Under the pieces are notes generated by a model. It searched no databases and was not told the DNA's origin. It saw nothing but the letters and a program-made list of their open reading frames with translations. This document shows, piece after piece, positions 39,634 through 41,653 of a stretch of DNA of 41,653 nt. The position numbers and the translations under genes are program-made. Origin of the DNA: Paracoccaceae bacterium (GTDB taxonomy: Bacteria > Pseudomonadota > Alphaproteobacteria > Rhodobacterales > Rhodobacteraceae); assembly GCA_026709265.1 (NCBI GenBank), contig JAPOTI010000039.1, forward strand, positions 1 through 41,653, read 5' to 3'. The first letter of the stretch is position 1. Each line of letters begins with the position of its first letter.

Positions 39634-41292
39634 TTACAGCAAATGCGACTGCACAAATGCCGCGCGCACAAAATCGGCAAATAACGGATGCGGATTGAAG
39701 GGGCGTGATTTCAATTCGGGATGAAATTGTACGCCAATAAACCAGGGATGATCCGGTATCTCCACGATTTCAGGCAGTTGCCCGTCAGGTGACATACCGG
39801 AGAATTTCACGCCATGACTCTCAAGCTCTTCACGATAACGTGTATTGACTTCGTAGCGATGCCGATGCCGCTCAGACACGTCGACAGCCTGATAGATTTC
39901 TGCCACACGACTCCCTTCGGCCAGACAGGCGCGATAAGCGCCAAGGCGCATGGTCGCACCCTTGTCGTCGTCGACGCTGCGGGACACTGTCTCATTGCCC
40001 TGCTGCCACTTGGCCAAATGATAGACAACCGGTTCAAAACTCCGCACCGTGCCGCCCGAAACGTTCCTCTCATGATCAAATTCCTCCGATCCGGCATTCT
40101 TGACGCCGACCAGGCTCCGTACCATTTCTATCACCGCCATCTGCATTCCCAGGCATATACCAAAAAAGGGAATCTTGTGTGCGCGCGCGAATCCTGCTGC
40201 CTTGATCTTTCCTTCGCTTCCACGTTCTCCGAAACCGCCGGGTATGAGAATCGCATCACATGATTCGAGATATGGCGTCGGATCTTCCTGTTCAAAGACC
40301 TCTGCCTGAATCCATTCGGAACGAACACAGACCTGATTGGCAATACCTCCATGAATCAAAGCTTCATTGATCGACTTATAGGCATCTTCGAGTCCCGTAT
40401 ACTTTCCAACGATCGCAACCCTGACCTCGCCTTTGACTGTTGAAATTCGATTCCCGACCTCCGCCCATGGTTCCAATTTGACCGGGCTGTTCAGGTCCAT
40501 TGCGAATCCATTGAGCACAGCATGGTCGAGACCTTGCTCATGATACGATACCGGTGCCTCATAAATATTCGGCAAATCGGGGGCTGAAACCACAGAACTC
40601 GGTTTGACGTTGCAAAAGAGTGCAATCTTCTCTCGCTCCTTGGAAGGAAGGGTCTGCTCTGAGCGACAGACCAGGATGTCAGGCGAAATGCCAATGGATT
40701 GCAATTCCTTGACCGAGTGCTGGGTCGGCTTCGTCTTAAGTTCGCTGCAGGCCTCAAGATAAGGGACAAGTGTCACATGAATAAACAGACATTTGCCAAA
40801 TTCATTGTCGAGTGCGAACTGACGAATGGCTTCATAAAAAGGCAATCCTTCGATATCACCGACAGTTCCACCGATCTCGCACAACATGAAATCGGTTTCC
40901 CCGTCGCCTTCCCGGATAAAATTCTTGATTTCGTCAGTGACATGCGGAATCACCTGGATGGTCTGGCCAAGATATCCACCGCGTCTTTCGCGCTCGAGAA
41001 CACTGGAATAAATTCGTCCTGATGAAATGCAATCGGAACTGCGCGCCGAGACTCCCGTAAAACGCTCGTAATGACCAATATCGAGGTCAGTTTCGGCACC
41101 ATCATCGGTAACAAAGACCTCACCATGTTCAAACGGGCTCATCGTACCCGGATCGACGTTCAAATAAGGATCGAGCTTGCGCAGCCGCACCGAATAGCCA
41201 CGTGCTTGCAGCAGCGCACCCAATGCCGCTGCTGTCAACCCCTTACCAAGTGAGGATACGACACCGCCAGTGATGAAGATATATCGAGTCAT
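39634..41292 (-). CDS. pyrG: CTP synthase
   Basis: Makes CTP from UTP, ATP and glutamine; last step of pyrimidine nucleotide synthesis. N-terminal synthase domain: [13 protein letters not shown] (nucleotide loop), [40 protein letters not shown] region, and [16 protein letters not shown]-terminal class I glutamine amidotransferase: GGFGERG, catalytic Cys in GICLGMQ, and His-Glu in [11 protein letters not shown]. About 552 residues. ATG 41292 is preferred ([16 protein letters not shown] 8 bases upstream) over an upstream in-frame codon at 41310. Confidence 0.98.
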   Translation of the reverse strand: MTRYIFITGGVVSSLGKGLTAAALGALLQARGYSVRLRKLDPYLNVDPGTMSPFEHGEVFVTDDGAETDLDIGHYERFTGVSARSSDCISSGRIYSSVLERERRGGYLGQTIQVIPHVTDEIKNFIREGDGETDFMLCEIGGTVGDIEGLPFYEAIRQFALDNEFGKCLFIHVTLVPYLEACSELKTKPTQHSVKELQSIGISPDILVCRSEQTLPSKEREKIALFCNVKPSSVVSAPDLPNIYEAPVSYHEQGLDHAVLNGFAMDLNSPVKLEPWAEVGNRISTVKGEVRVAIVGKYTGLEDAYKSINEALIHGGIANQVCVRSEWIQAEVFEQEDPTPYLESCDAILIPGGFGERGSEGKIKAAGFARAHKIPFFGICLGMQMAVIEMVRSLVGVKNAGSEEFDHERNVSGGTVRSFEPVVYHLAKWQQGNETVSRSVDDDKGATMRLGAYRACLAEGSRVAEIYQAVDVSERHRHRYEVNTRYREELESHGVKFSGMSPDGQLPEIVEIPDHPWFIGVQFHPELKSRPFNPHPLFADFVRAAFVQSHLL

Positions 41293-41653
41293 GGATATGG
41301 CTTCCCGCAATTATGGCCAAAGATCACCCTTGAATGGGCTTGGGCACGGCTTGAATTACGGGCGTACAGAATGCTGCGAAATTACTGCATCTGCAAGCAT
41401 TATTTGGGGAATTCCATGAGCATTTTCATCTCAACCTTCAATGCAGGTTCTGATGAGTTCTGCAACAATTGACTTGTATCAAGCGGCAGATGCGTTTGAT
41501 CTGCCCCCTTATCCCCGGGTCTCAATCACGAGAGCTGTCGGTCTGTATGTATGATGACACGACGGGAAGACCAACGAGACGATAATCGGGACATCTGATT
41601 AAGGCCCGTTGACAATTGCCTTGCGTTTTGAGCGCTGGGCGTGTATTTTTGTC
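41293..41653. other. region upstream of pyrG to window end
   Basis: About 360 bases. It should contain the pyrG promoter; a loose TTGCAG/CATTCT pair at 17 bases is the best I see and is weak. No gene is recognisable on either strand, and no secG-like C-terminus is visible before the edge. Confidence 0.3.

Overview
The window looks like a chromosomal segment of an alphaproteobacterium that I cannot name further. The left edge is the 5' end of a 16S rRNA gene on the minus strand whose readable bases match the alphaproteobacterial start. The gene sets agree: msrP-msrQ, fdx-xseA-ftsY-ispZ, hflK-hflC-DUF2065-degP, metZ, an adrenodoxin-type ferredoxin and a zinc-free L36. Most of the window is housekeeping DNA with one strikingly different accessory block in the middle.

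Region by region: 1-408 holds the 16S 5' end with its leader, boxA and promoter. 409-1952 is the periplasmic methionine sulfoxide repair pair msrP-msrQ. 2115-2694 holds a tandem 23-bp repeat and a frameshifted coiled-coil/membrane remnant. clpB (minus, behind a heat-shock-type promoter) diverges from pyrF-dinB. An ankyrin-repeat gene faces katG tail to tail. tRNA-Val(GAC) and a tiny rpmJ follow, then trkH and metZ (minus) and a YfcG-like glutathione transferase (plus).

16200-24650 is the accessory island: an IS66-like transposase relic, an unrecognised coding-like ORF, an 11-G tract, and a 2238-residue Calx-beta autotransporter that carries a recent internal duplication. It ends with a terminator and a second transposase relic. 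Its base composition is visibly more GC-rich than the flanks.

24651-28187 (minus) is fdx-xseA-ftsY-ispZ. 28781-32937 (minus) is the membrane-protein quality-control set hflK-hflC-DUF2065-degP. 33148-34366 holds an oxidoreductase fragment and an SDR. 35098-37431 (minus) couples a persulfide dioxygenase-like enzyme to glutathione reductase. A DenD-type dehydrogenase diverges from it. The right end is pyrG-thiN (minus).

A theme runs through the core genes: oxidative and protein-damage defence (MsrPQ, ClpB, KatG, GST, Gor, persulfide dioxygenase, DegP, HflKC). The accessory island adds a very large predicted surface protein with sequence features that could make it variable.
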